From Prolixibacteraceae bacterium (GTDB taxonomy: Bacteria > Bacteroidota > Bacteroidia > Bacteroidales > Prolixibacteraceae), in contig CP082230.1 in NCBI GenBank assembly GCA_019856515.1, forward strand, positions 372,001 through 436,000: a stretch of DNA of 64,000 nucleotides. The letters are read 5' to 3'. Positions 1 through 8,446 of the stretch are shown piece by piece. A program made the position numbers and the translations under genes. Every line of letters begins with the position of its first letter. The first letter of the stretch is position 1. The notes under the pieces were generated by a model. It searched no databases, was not told the DNA's origin, and saw only the letters and a program-made list of their open reading frames with translations.

Positions 1-100
1 TATATAAAACGTTGGCATTCTCAAATTGCACCTCTAGAGTTTCTGCTGAAAGCGATAGTGAGAATAGGATCGCTAATGTCAATACGATTAATTTTTTCAT
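1..100 (-). CDS. batE: BatE, N-terminal fragment
   Basis: Only the first 33 codons are inside the window; the gene runs off the left edge. The ATG is at 98-100 on the minus strand, 7 bases after the batD stop. The visible residues form a typical Sec signal peptide (MKKLIVLTLAILFSLSLSA) followed by ETLEVQFENANVLY. In Bacteroidota Bat operons the gene after batD is batE, which encodes a periplasmic or membrane protein with TPR and SH3-like parts. The identification rests on position and signal peptide only, because no domain is visible. Confidence 0.65.
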   Translation of the reverse strand, partial: MKKLIVLTLAILFSLSLSAETLEVQFENANVLY

Positions 101-107
101 CATCTAT

Positions 108-1895
108 CTATTTTTTAATTTTCTTTTCCACTAAACTTAATACCTCAATCGCTTTTTTGTATAATTCCTCTTGAGCACTATGATCTTGAGATGGAGCATA
201 TCTTGCAAACTCACATGTATCTATAAGTGATAATAATGCATCAATTGAAACATTGTCCATCCTTTTTTCTGCCAATTTAGTCTTAATCGTCTCTTTAGTT
301 AATTCGGATTTCGGAAGTGTTAGTTTGTCTTCTAAATAACCCATTAATGCTTCTAAAACAGCCTCATAAAACAGTTCGTTTTCATCATTTTTAAGATGCT
401 GAGATGCTTTCTTTAATCTCTTTAGTGCAAGACTGTTTGCTTTCTTATTTTTAGTCCCCCAAATATCTTCTCGTTCTTTAATCTTCTTCAAGTTCATCAG
501 ATAAATAACGATAAAGATAAAGAACCCTCCAATAAATAACATATAGAAAGTCACAGTACCATATAAGCGGTGGTGCTTTTTGAAAGTTATCTTGTCTGTC
601 GAAATAAATCGAATGTCTTTACCAACGGTCTTGACATCTTCTTTACTGAAACTACTTACCTGTGCTGAAGTTGCATTTTTACCTTCGCCTGGTGTAACAT
701 GAATATTAAACGGCGTAGTTTGTTGCGTAACATATCTATCTTTTAATGGATCATAATAGGCAAATGAAACTGATGGGATTGTATAATCACCAGCAAATCT
801 AGGTTGAATAAGGTATTCTAAGGTTTTACTACCTTGTTCACCACTTTCAGTCACCTTTATATTATTCTTGCTTTGAGGATCATATGTTTCGAAATCCTGT
901 GGGAAATCTAATTTAGGCGCTGTAACTAGCGATAGATTCCCTTTTCCTTTTATGGTTAGACGAAGCGTAATTGCATCATTGGCTTTAACTTTTGTTTCTG
1001 ATATAGATGCTTTAATATTAAAGCGTCCTACAGCTCCGGAATAACTATCAGGTGGACTAGGCAATGCGTTTACACGTACTGTACGAGGTGCACTTGCAAC
1101 ATCTACACTTACTGTTCTTGTCGAGTTGAAAAAATCATCAAAGAATGCTTGAGAATTCTGTATGCGCTGTCTTACCTGTACGGTAATTTTAGCAGGATCA
1201 ATTCTTAACGTTCCATCTTTTTGTGGAAAAAGCAATGTTTTGTTAAGAATAGCTGTATTATAGATATCTCCATCGTAAGCCTCTTGGTTCAACGACAGAC
1301 GCCTAATTTCACCTACTGATTTGGTGTAAAAATTCGTAAAACTAGGAATCTCGATATTGGATACTCCTGAGATTGGAAGTCTTGTATATAATTTCGTCGT
1401 CGCCAGAATTGCTTCTCCTTCTTTCACATTTGTACGAGAAAGCAATACCTTAACGAACATATCTTTCTTTGATATTTCAGCTCCAGAAGATGTCGTATTT
1501 GTATTCGCATTTCCTTTTACAATCTGAATTTTCTTCTGCTTTGTTTTATAATGTCTACCATCAATGACAACATCAATAGCTGGAAAAACAAATGTTCCAG
1601 AATTGAGCGGTTTCAAAATATATGTGTAAGAATACGAATTAGAACGAGACGATTTTCCATTAATTATCTGTACTGAGCTACTGGAAGAAGTCATTGGTCC
1701 CATCATGACTTCAAAATTACTCATAGATGGAAGATTAACTTTCTCTGCTTGTTCATTTGATTCTATTGCTAGACGTATTTGCTGACCTACTCGTGCAACA
1801 TTGGGTGTAGATAGTTTTACATTAACTCTATCTGCAAAAACGTTCCATGAAGTAAATATCAATAGAAGAAAAAACGATATCTTTTTTGCAATCAT
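108..1895 (-). CDS. batD: BatD, oxygen-tolerance family membrane protein
   Basis: This 595-residue protein belongs to the BatD/oxygen tolerance family, cell-envelope proteins of unknown biochemical role encoded in aerotolerance operons. A signal peptide occupies about residues 1-21. A long beta-rich periplasmic region follows to about residue 440, then one membrane segment (about 448-470, rich in F, I and Y) and a charged, helical cytoplasmic tail of about 125 residues. The tail resembles the helical C-terminus seen in the protein encoded at 4862-5935, including a shared FA-x-Y motif (FARYAPS here, FAKYIPE there). The gene lies between batC and batE on the same strand. The assignment is secure by gene order and architecture; the molecular function is not known. 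Confidence 0.88.
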   Translation of the reverse strand: MIAKKISFFLLLIFTSWNVFADRVNVKLSTPNVARVGQQIRLAIESNEQAEKVNLPSMSNFEVMMGPMTSSSSSVQIINGKSSRSNSYSYTYILKPLNSGTFVFPAIDVVIDGRHYKTKQKKIQIVKGNANTNTTSSGAEISKKDMFVKVLLSRTNVKEGEAILATTKLYTRLPISGVSNIEIPSFTNFYTKSVGEIRRLSLNQEAYDGDIYNTAILNKTLLFPQKDGTLRIDPAKITVQVRQRIQNSQAFFDDFFNSTRTVSVDVASAPRTVRVNALPSPPDSYSGAVGRFNIKASISETKVKANDAITLRLTIKGKGNLSLVTAPKLDFPQDFETYDPQSKNNIKVTESGEQGSKTLEYLIQPRFAGDYTIPSVSFAYYDPLKDRYVTQQTTPFNIHVTPGEGKNATSAQVSSFSKEDVKTVGKDIRFISTDKITFKKHHRLYGTVTFYMLFIGGFFIFIVIYLMNLKKIKEREDIWGTKNKKANSLALKRLKKASQHLKNDENELFYEAVLEALMGYLEDKLTLPKSELTKETIKTKLAEKRMDNVSIDALLSLIDTCEFARYAPSQDHSAQEELYKKAIEVLSLVEKKIKK

Positions 1896-1950
1896 ATTAT
1901 AATTCTTAATATTATCAACTACGAAAATAAGTATAAGTTTTTGAAAGTCC

Positions 1951-2778
1951 TTACCATTTCTTTTCTATGCTTTGGGCTTTTGCTTTTTCTTGTTTAACCT
2001 GAGCCTTTCTTACTTTATTTTGTGTCTTCTTTTCTTTATCCTCCATTGCTTTAAGCATTGCACTTGCTCTTGCTTTACTTAAGCCACTTTTACTTTTCTT
2101 CTGAGATCCTTTATCCTTTTTATCTTTATTCTTTTGTTTGTTCTTGTCTTGATTCTTGTTCTTATCTTGATCTTTTTTATCCTGATCTTTCTTGTTTTTA
2201 TCTTTATTCTTCTGGTCCTTGTTCTTTTTATCTTTATTATCCTTATTGTCTTTGTTGTCCTTATTCTTTTTATCCTTGTTGTCTTTATTCTGATCTTTAT
2301 TCTTCTTTTGCTCTTCTTTCTCTTTCTTCTTTTTCATCGCATAGGTCAAATTATATTTGGTTGCGAGATCCGAAGGATTACTTCTCAAAGATTTCTTATA
2401 TGCTTCGATACTTTTTTCAAACTCATTCGACTGTAAATAGCTGTTTCCAAGATTATAATACAGTTTAGCCTTGTCGGCTTCTGTTGTTGCCGTTTCAGAC
2501 AACTCTTCAAACATCTCTATTGCTTCTTTGGGATGTCCTTGTTTAAGAATCGCAGATGCCAAGTTCGACTTCCATTTAAAATTATCAGGTGCTTTTTCTA
2601 AAGCTTTTCGATAATAAGTTTCTGCTTGTGCATACTTCACTGAGTCAACTTTAGAGCTATCCTTTAATGCTTCAAGAAACTCTTTATTTCCTTTTCTGAC
2701 CAGTCGTCTCTCTTGTTGAGCAGAAGCAAATTGAAGCCCAACAAAGATCATTATTATAATTAGTGTAATCTTTTTCAT
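1951..2778 (-). CDS. batC: BatC, TPR protein with Lys/Asp/Asn-rich tail
   Basis: I chose the ATG at 2776-2778 because it gives a clean signal peptide (MKKITLIIIMIFVGLQFASA). A longer reading from 2817 would add 13 residues and overlap batB. After the signal peptide come two to three TPR-like helical repeats (about residues 35-150, with motifs such as LYYNLGNSYLQSNEFEKSIEAY), which normally bind partner proteins. About residues 150-235 are almost entirely Lys, Asp, Asn and Gln in short repeats of KD, NKD and QDK type, and must be disordered and highly charged. The product is predicted to be periplasmic and to act with BatA, BatB and BatD. The tail is AT-rich DNA with T-rich tandem repeats, so its length may vary between strains. 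Confidence 0.85.
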   Translation of the reverse strand: MKKITLIIIMIFVGLQFASAQQERRLVRKGNKEFLEALKDSSKVDSVKYAQAETYYRKALEKAPDNFKWKSNLASAILKQGHPKEAIEMFEELSETATTEADKAKLYYNLGNSYLQSNEFEKSIEAYKKSLRSNPSDLATKYNLTYAMKKKKEKEEQKKNKDQNKDNKDKKNKDNKDNKDNKDKKNKDQKNKDKNKKDQDKKDQDKNKNQDKNKQKNKDKKDKGSQKKSKSGLSKARASAMLKAMEDKEKKTQNKVRKAQVKQEKAKAQSIEKKW

Positions 2779-2791
2779 GATATAAGCTTCT

Positions 2792-3841
2792 TTAAGCATG
2801 TTTTTTATCCTTCCCAAATATATTTACCCTTGCTAACCATTTGTTCTTTCTCTCAATAAGCATCATACTTAATGCAAAGAATAGGAGTGAAGCTCCGATA
2901 AAATATGGAAATTGATCGTCATATTCAGCATATTGACGTGTCGAAATCGCTTTCTTATCCATTTTGTTTATCTCCGAAAAAATAGCATTCAGCCCAATAT
3001 TGGTATTGTTTGCTCTCACATAACTTCCCGATCCTGCTTGTGCAATCTTCTTGAGCATGTTCTCATTTAACTTGGAGATGACTGTCTTTCCACTTTTATC
3101 TTTAATAAAGGTTCGTTGTTGATTCCTAATCACAGGTACAGGAGCACCTTGTGGAAGCCCCATTCCTAAAGTGAATACTTTTATTCCTTGTTCCTTTGCT
3201 GTGGTTGCTGCTCCAATCGCATCATCTTCGTGGTTCTCCCCATCTGTGATGACAATGATGGCTTTGCTTCCAGTATAATCTGGACTGAAAGATTTTGTAG
3301 CTAATTCAATTGCTGAACCAATAGCTGTACCTTGAACAGGAACCATCTGTGTGTTTACCGAGGATAAAAACATCTTTGCAGACGCATAATCACTTGTAAT
3401 TGGAATCTGTGTATAAGCTTGACCTCCAAAAACAATTAATCCAATTTGATCATTATTGAGTTTGTCCGTTAGCTTACTTACTGCCATCTTCGCTCTTTCA
3501 AGTCGACTTGGTTTAATGTCTTCTGCCAACATACTGTTTGAAACATCGAGGGCAACCATTATCTGAATGCCTTTTTTCTTAATCTTTCTCATTTTTGACC
3601 CAAATTGAGGTTGGGCAATGGCAAAGATTAAGAAAACCGCAGCAAGCAGTGATAACGCAAATATTAATCCTTTTCGAAAGGATGACTTATTTGGCATAAG
3701 AGCTTGAATGAACTGGTAATTACCAAATTTTTCAACTCTTCTTTTATTATAGCCAATCAATATCCAATACCCTAAAACTAGTAGTGGTATTAGGATTAGT
3801 AGATATAAATATTCGGGATGTGCAAAACGAAATGAGTTCAT
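2792..3841 (-). CDS. batB: BatB, membrane-anchored VWA-domain protein
   Basis: This 349-residue protein has two N-terminal membrane segments (about residues 10-30 and 58-77), a von Willebrand factor A domain and a C-terminal membrane segment (about 312-327). The metal-ion-dependent adhesion site is intact: D99-V-S101-N-S103 in ALDVSNSM, a Thr in QGTAIGSAIE, and an Asp in VITDGENHED. Such domains bind protein partners through a divalent metal. It is the second of two VWA genes in the Bat operon, 24 bases after batA and 13 bases before batC. The order A then B follows the Bacteroides Bat convention. Confidence 0.9.
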   Translation of the reverse strand: MNSFRFAHPEYLYLLILIPLLVLGYWILIGYNKRRVEKFGNYQFIQALMPNKSSFRKGLIFALSLLAAVFLIFAIAQPQFGSKMRKIKKKGIQIMVALDVSNSMLAEDIKPSRLERAKMAVSKLTDKLNNDQIGLIVFGGQAYTQIPITSDYASAKMFLSSVNTQMVPVQGTAIGSAIELATKSFSPDYTGSKAIIVITDGENHEDDAIGAATTAKEQGIKVFTLGMGLPQGAPVPVIRNQQRTFIKDKSGKTVISKLNENMLKKIAQAGSGSYVRANNTNIGLNAIFSEINKMDKKAISTRQYAEYDDQFPYFIGASLLFFALSMMLIERKNKWLARVNIFGKDKKHA

Positions 3842-3865
3842 CTGTATATTATTATCGTTTCTTAA

Positions 3866-4861
3866 TTAAGGTATATTACGGAAGATTGTATTCCTAAGTA
3901 GTATAGAAGACAACAGTAGTATGAATGCTAGAATTGCATATTTGCCAAACTCTTCATTTTTCTTACTATACTTCTTAACCTCAATCTTCGATTTTTCTAA
4001 TTTATCGATCTCTTGATATACCTCTTTTAAGCTGTTGTTATCTGTTGCTCTAAAATAACTAGCATCCGTCTTATCAGATATCTTCTCAAGAGTTTCCTCA
4101 TCAATTTTTACTGGAACTTGTTGTACTTGGCGTCCAAATGGAGTGTCAAAAGGGTAGGGGGCCGTTCCATGTGTACCTACACCGATAGTGTAGACACGAA
4201 TACCAAAAGTCTGTGCAATATCAGCTGCTGTAAGAGGAGATATCTCTCCTCGATTGTTCGCACCATCAGTAAGTAGTATGATTACTTTACTTTTGGCATT
4301 ACTCCCTTTCAATCTTGATATGGCAGTAGCTAAACCTGAACCAATAGCTGTTCCATCCTCAATCATTCCACTCTTAATATTGTGAAATAGATTCTGAAGA
4401 GTGGCGTGGTCGGTAGTCAAAGGACACTGCGTGAAACTTTCACCACTAAAAACAACTAACCCAATACGATCGTTAGTTCGACCTGCAATAAATTTCTGTG
4501 CCACTTCTTTGGCCGCTTCCAATCGGTTTGGAGTAAAATCTTGAGCTAACATACTACTCGAGACATCAATGGCCATAACAATATCTATACCCTTTGTTTG
4601 AGAGTCCTCCCAACTTCTGAATGATTGTGGTCGAGCCAAGCATGTTATAAGAAGTAATATCACACCTATATTGAGAATTGGAATGAAATGTCTTCCATAG
4701 TATTTCCATGATTTCGGTAGTTCAGAAAGTCTTTTAGTCGAAGATAAACCTAAACTTGCAGACATCTGATTACGCTTCCATATATACCAGGCAACGTATG
4801 GTATCAGAAGCAATGCTCCAAAGAAAACTTTTGGATGTGCAAATGTAACGGATTCCATCAT
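3866..4861 (-). CDS. batA: BatA, membrane-anchored VWA-domain protein
   Basis: This 331-residue paralogue of BatB has the same layout: membrane segments near residues 13-28 and 60-76, a VWA domain, and a C-terminal membrane helix (about 309-325). The MIDAS motif is D99-V-S101-S-S103 in AIDVSSSM, with GTAIGSGL and LLTDGANNRG supplying the other ligands. Its ATG (4859-4861) directly abuts the stop codon of the upstream gene (4862-4864), which suggests translational coupling. BatA and BatB are thought to form a membrane complex with the MoxR ATPase acting on it; that is family knowledge rather than something visible here. Confidence 0.9.
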   Translation of the reverse strand: MMESVTFAHPKVFFGALLLIPYVAWYIWKRNQMSASLGLSSTKRLSELPKSWKYYGRHFIPILNIGVILLLITCLARPQSFRSWEDSQTKGIDIVMAIDVSSSMLAQDFTPNRLEAAKEVAQKFIAGRTNDRIGLVVFSGESFTQCPLTTDHATLQNLFHNIKSGMIEDGTAIGSGLATAISRLKGSNAKSKVIILLTDGANNRGEISPLTAADIAQTFGIRVYTIGVGTHGTAPYPFDTPFGRQVQQVPVKIDEETLEKISDKTDASYFRATDNNSLKEVYQEIDKLEKSKIEVKKYSKKNEEFGKYAILAFILLLSSILLRNTIFRNIP

Positions 4862-5935
4862 CTATTCTTGGTTGTTTTTAGGTCCATATTTTAATAAATT
4901 CTCTTCCTCATCACTTAATGTCGATGTTTCCTTATTAATTTCAGTATCGACAACAGTTGCTGTCTCATGAGGTTGGTCATCATCATCTGTCTTTTCTTCA
5001 TTGACAACTTTTGTTTTATCAACAAAAGCCAAACATATATTCAATTGTCGTGGATGTTCACTCTCTTCTGGGATATACTTGGCAAATTTAACCATGTCAG
5101 CCAAACGAAGCACCTCTTCTAATGTTCTTAGCTCTTGGCGATACTCTTTCGTCTCTTTTACATTACGTAAAGAGTCTACAATTTCATCTGTTGTAAGCTC
5201 AAGTGTTGAAACCCCAAAACGATGTGATAAATATTCACGAACAATATCTGTGAGGCTAACATAGAATGGTTTTACCTCTTCTTTTGTATTTGGATATTGT
5301 TGTTTCAACTCCTCAAGAAGTCTTACAGCCTTTATCTCATATGGTTCTTCTGGTTCTATTGGACCTGAAAAGAATGGCTTCTTATTTTTATATCTGTATA
5401 TCGCATATAGAATAATTAGGAAAATTGAAATCACTAATAAAAATCCTAAAATCCATGGTGTAACTTCTTCTAAAGTAATAGGTGCTTCATATGGCTTTTT
5501 AATATCAACAATACCGTCTTGCTTCTTCAGCTTCATCGAGTGAACTTGAAGCATCACAGATGGTGTAAGAAGTGTATCTGTAACATTCCCTTTTTGTAGT
5601 AGAATAGGATATCTTGGAATCTTATATTGTCCTGAATCAAAAGATGTGATAAGGTATGTTGCACGAAGAATCGTTTTGTCATCTTGTTGAAGCGTATCCA
5701 TTTTAGGGCCATCCAAAATTTCCACTTTAGACATGATCGTATCCGTGAAGTTAGGAAAAACAAATGTAGTACCTTCCTTTTGATCAATATCATAAGTTAG
5801 ATGTATTTGATCTCCTAACAGAATGTTCGTACTATCAATTTTAGCACGAATATTGTTGGGGGTCTGTGCTTTTACACTCCATGAAGTGAAGAGTAAAAGT
5901 ACGAGTGTCCATATTTTAGTATTTATATTCTTCAT
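4862..5935 (-). CDS. BatX-like membrane protein of the Bat operon
   Basis: This 357-residue protein begins with a signal peptide (about residues 1-23, ending VKAQ). A beta-rich periplasmic domain of about 130 residues follows, then a single membrane helix (about 158-180, PWILGFLLVISIFLIILYAIY). The cytoplasmic helical domain contains EELKQQ, DIVREYL and LADMVKFAKYIPEE, and the tail is acidic. A gene of this type usually lies between the DUF58 gene and batA in Bacteroidota. Its C-terminal helical domain resembles the tail of BatD, so the two may be distant paralogues. It is directly coupled to batA. The biochemical function is unknown. Confidence 0.7.
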   Translation of the reverse strand: MKNINTKIWTLVLLLFTSWSVKAQTPNNIRAKIDSTNILLGDQIHLTYDIDQKEGTTFVFPNFTDTIMSKVEILDGPKMDTLQQDDKTILRATYLITSFDSGQYKIPRYPILLQKGNVTDTLLTPSVMLQVHSMKLKKQDGIVDIKKPYEAPITLEEVTPWILGFLLVISIFLIILYAIYRYKNKKPFFSGPIEPEEPYEIKAVRLLEELKQQYPNTKEEVKPFYVSLTDIVREYLSHRFGVSTLELTTDEIVDSLRNVKETKEYRQELRTLEEVLRLADMVKFAKYIPEESEHPRQLNICLAFVDKTKVVNEEKTDDDDQPHETATVVDTEINKETSTLSDEEENLLKYGPKNNQE

Positions 5936-5996
5936 AGATTTCCAAAATCTAAATGTAAACTGTTTGCTCTATTACTTTTGTATCACAATCCTGTGA

Positions 5997-6869
5997 TTAT
6001 GCTCTCTTTCGAAATAGTGAAATTAAGGCTTTTACAAAATCTTCTTCTGTGTCAATTGCTACAGAGTCGATTCCAGATTTTGCGAACATCTGATCTGTGC
6101 GAAAAGAGTGCTCTTTCCACATCTGTTTATAATAATCACGTGTTCTGCGACTTGAAGTGTCTGCAAAGACGTATTCTCCAGTCTCTACATCTTTAAACTT
6201 AACAAAACCCATCGATGGTAGTTCTGTTTCCCTCTTGTCATAGATACGTAATGCTGCGATATCGTGTTTCTTGTTAGCGATCATCAACGCTTTCTCTAAT
6301 GATTTGTTATCATCAATGAAGTCCGAAATGATAAAGGCACTACATCGTCGTTTGATGACATTGCTTAAATACTGTACTGCCAAACTAATATCAGTCTTTT
6401 CACTTTCAGGTTCAAAGTCTATCAACTCTCTAATGATACGTAAAGTGTGACTTTTACCTTTTTGTGGGGGTATAAATTTTTCGATCTTATCCGAAAAGAA
6501 AATCACACCCATTTTATCATTGTTGGCAATTGCTGAAAAAGAAAGAACGGCTGCAACTTCTGTCATAACATTCTTCTTCCACTTCTCTAGCGTTCCAAAA
6601 TTACGAGACCCACTGACATCAATTAACAGCATCACTGTGAGTTCCCTCTCTTCTTCAAAAATCTTAATAAATGGCTTGTTATACCTTGCTGTTACATTCC
6701 AGTCAATGCTTCTAACATCGTCTCCGAATTGATATTCTCGCACCTCACTAAAAGCCATACCTCGACCTTTAAATGCGCTATGATATTCCCCAGCAAAGAT
6801 GTTTTTTGAAAGCCCTCTAGATTTTATCTCTATCTTACGTACTTTTTTTAGTAGCTCGCTAGTCTCCAT
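5997..6869 (-). CDS. DUF58 protein (VWA-like), Bat operon
   Basis: This 290-residue protein has no signal peptide or membrane segment. The N-terminal part carries the DUF58 signature: AGEYHSAFKGRGMAFSEVREYQFGDDVRSIDW (split here as AGEYHSAFKGRG at about residues 26-37, then FSEVREYQFGDDVRSIDW). A VWA-like fold follows, with LLIDVSGSRNFG resembling the DxSxS metal site. DUF58 proteins nearly always sit beside MoxR ATPases, as here, and are thought to be partners or substrates of the ATPase. The gene is separated from moxR by a 107-base gap that holds a hairpin and a possible internal -7 element. Confidence 0.88.
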   Translation of the reverse strand: METSELLKKVRKIEIKSRGLSKNIFAGEYHSAFKGRGMAFSEVREYQFGDDVRSIDWNVTARYNKPFIKIFEEERELTVMLLIDVSGSRNFGTLEKWKKNVMTEVAAVLSFSAIANNDKMGVIFFSDKIEKFIPPQKGKSHTLRIIRELIDFEPESEKTDISLAVQYLSNVIKRRCSAFIISDFIDDNKSLEKALMIANKKHDIAALRIYDKRETELPSMGFVKFKDVETGEYVFADTSSRRTRDYYKQMWKEHSFRTDQMFAKSGIDSVAIDTEEDFVKALISLFRKRA

Positions 6870-6926
6870 ATTTACGTATCATTATCTTTAAAACCCTCTT
6901 TTATTTAAATGTCTTTCTCCAAATAT

Positions 6927-6955
6927 AAGGGTGAGTGACAATTGCTCTCACCCTT
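6927..6955 (-). promoter_or_regulatory. Hairpin between moxR and the DUF58 gene, next to a -7 like box
   Basis: A perfect 9-bp stem (6927-6935 with 6947-6955) encloses an 11-base loop. On the minus strand it lies between the moxR stop and the DUF58 start. It has no clear U-run after it, so it looks more like an mRNA-stability or partial-attenuation element than a full terminator. Directly after it (6920-6927, minus strand) is TATATTTG, a match to the Bacteroidota -7 consensus TAnnTTTG, but I see no TTTG at the -33 distance. Confidence 0.45.
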
Positions 6956-6976
6956 TTAATATATTATTTGGGTCAA

Positions 6977-7972
6977 TTAAGGCACTTTAACGGCGTTCAA
7001 GATTTCTGATACAATCTCTTCACTAGTAATATTATTTGCCTCTGCTTCATAGCTTAGTCCAATACGGTGGCGAAGCACATCTGGACATACAGCACGAATA
7101 TCTTCTGGAATTACATATCCTCTTCGCTTAATAAATGCGTAAGCTCTTGCAGCTTTTGCCAAACTAATACTTGCACGAGGAGATGCCCCGAAGCTAATCA
7201 TGTCTTTATATTTCTCAAGACCATGTAGTTCTGGCTCACGAGTGGCATATACAATATCAACAATATAACGTTGAACTTTTTCATCTAGATAAACATCCTT
7301 TACGACTTCTCTTGCTGAAAGAATATCTTGAGTTGTTAGTTTCTTAGATGCTTTAGGGAACTGTTTAAGTAGGTTTGCTTGAATAATTGCTCTCTCTTCT
7401 TCCTTTTTAGGGTAACTAATGACAACCTTAAGCATAAAACGGTCAACTTGTGCTTCTGGAAGAGGATAAGTTCCTTCTTGCTCCACAGGGTTCTGTGTCG
7501 CCATAACCAAGAATGGCTTGTCTAACGAATATGTCTCATCCCCAATTGTCACCTGACGCTCTTGCATCGCTTCAAGAAGTGCTGATTGCACTTTTGCTGG
7601 AGCACGGTTGATCTCATCGGCCAACACAAAGTTCGTGAAGATTGGTCCTTTTTTAATTACAAATTCTTCATTCTTTTGACTGTATATCATCGTACCAAGA
7701 AGGTCGGCTGGTAGTAAATCTGGTGTAAACTGAATTCTAGCAAAGTCTGCATCTACAATTTCTGCAAGTGTATTAATCGCGAGAGTTTTTGCCAAACCAG
7801 GTACCCCTTCTAGAAGAATGTGTCCATCAGAAAGTAACCCAATCAATAAGGATTCTACTAAATGTTCCTGCCCAACGATCACCTTGTTCATCTCACTGGA
7901 GATTACATCTACAAAAGAGCTCTCCTTTTGAATTCTTTCATTTAGTTCCTTAATGTCTACAGCTTGACTCAT
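6977..7972 (-). CDS. MoxR-family AAA+ ATPase
   Basis: This 331-residue cytoplasmic AAA+ ATPase belongs to the MoxR family. Walker A is EGVPGLAKT at about residues 55-63, Walker B is VLADEINRAP with D119-E120, sensor 1 lies in FLVMATQNP, and the arginine-containing second region includes ASPRASISLAKAARA. MoxR ATPases act as chaperone-like remodelling factors for VWA-domain complexes, here presumably BatA, BatB and the DUF58 protein. It is the first gene of the Bat operon and has a consensus promoter 45-76 bases upstream. Confidence 0.95.
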   Translation of the reverse strand: MSQAVDIKELNERIQKESSFVDVISSEMNKVIVGQEHLVESLLIGLLSDGHILLEGVPGLAKTLAINTLAEIVDADFARIQFTPDLLPADLLGTMIYSQKNEEFVIKKGPIFTNFVLADEINRAPAKVQSALLEAMQERQVTIGDETYSLDKPFLVMATQNPVEQEGTYPLPEAQVDRFMLKVVISYPKKEEERAIIQANLLKQFPKASKKLTTQDILSAREVVKDVYLDEKVQRYIVDIVYATREPELHGLEKYKDMISFGASPRASISLAKAARAYAFIKRRGYVIPEDIRAVCPDVLRHRIGLSYEAEANNITSEEIVSEILNAVKVP

Positions 7973-8016
7973 ATGATATATATTTTAATAAGTATTCATT
8001 TATGATTGTTTCCACA

Positions 8017-8048
8017 CAAATTTAACAATTGTTTTTACAGGATACAAA
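8017..8048 (-). promoter_or_regulatory. Promoter of the Bat operon
   Basis: On the minus strand there is a TTTG at 8045-8048, exactly 20 bases, then TAAATTTG at 8017-8024. This matches the Bacteroidota primary sigma factor consensus TTTG-N19/20-TAnnTTTG in both boxes and in spacing. Transcription would start near 8010, giving a leader of about 38 bases before the moxR ATG. A perfect 10-bp palindrome (8024-8033, AACAATTGTT) touches the -7 box and lies in the spacer, where a repressor could act. Confidence 0.7.
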
Positions 8049-8386
8049 GCATGAATTTGGATTAACACGATGTTAACAGTTGCCGAAAGATGGGGATTTT
8101 TTGATCTGTATGAAATGGATCGATGAAATAGAAGAAAGTAGTGGTTGTATCTTATTGTGTTGATTATTAATGGTAAACTTAAGCTTTGTGTTTGGTCTTG
8201 ATACCTTGTGGTGCTATGATTTTAGTGGACTCAAACTATAGAAAAGATGAAAAATGATCTTATGACAATTGACATGTAATTGTTAAATAAATAAAAAAGA
8301 ACATCGCATTACATCCAAAAAAATGGTTTGATCATCAAATTTTATGGGTGTTATCTTAATTTAATGACGTTTTTTTATGGTATATG

Positions 8387-8435
8387 CCAATACGAAGCAT
8401 TTGTCTTGAGCGAAGTTTAATATACTTCGTATTGG
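8387..8435 (-). repeat. Inverted repeat with nested alternative hairpin
   Basis: CCAATACGAAG (8387-8397) and CTTCGTATTGG (8425-8435) form a perfect 11-bp inverted repeat with a 27-base loop, just after the stop of the minus-strand gene at 8447-9337. Inside the loop CGAAGT (8411-8416) can instead pair with ACTTCG (8424-8429), so two hairpins compete for the same arm. No U-run follows on either strand. It may end the transcript or protect its 3' end. Confidence 0.5.
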
Positions 8436-8446
8436 TGTCACCCTGT

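Larger units (their letters stand above)
7973..8446. other. Gene-free region upstream of moxR
   Basis: These 474 bases separate the Bat operon and an unrecognised gene; both are on the minus strand. The region holds the moxR promoter at its left end and an 11-bp inverted repeat at its right end (8387-8435), listed separately. The middle, about 8080-8380, is AT-rich and shows no open frame or RNA gene I can support. Confidence 0.6.

Noticed and set aside
2058..2468. Plus-strand open frame opposite batC, rich in Leu, Phe and Tyr
   Set aside because: It is the reverse complement of the Lys/Asp/Asn repeat region of batC and mirrors its low complexity.
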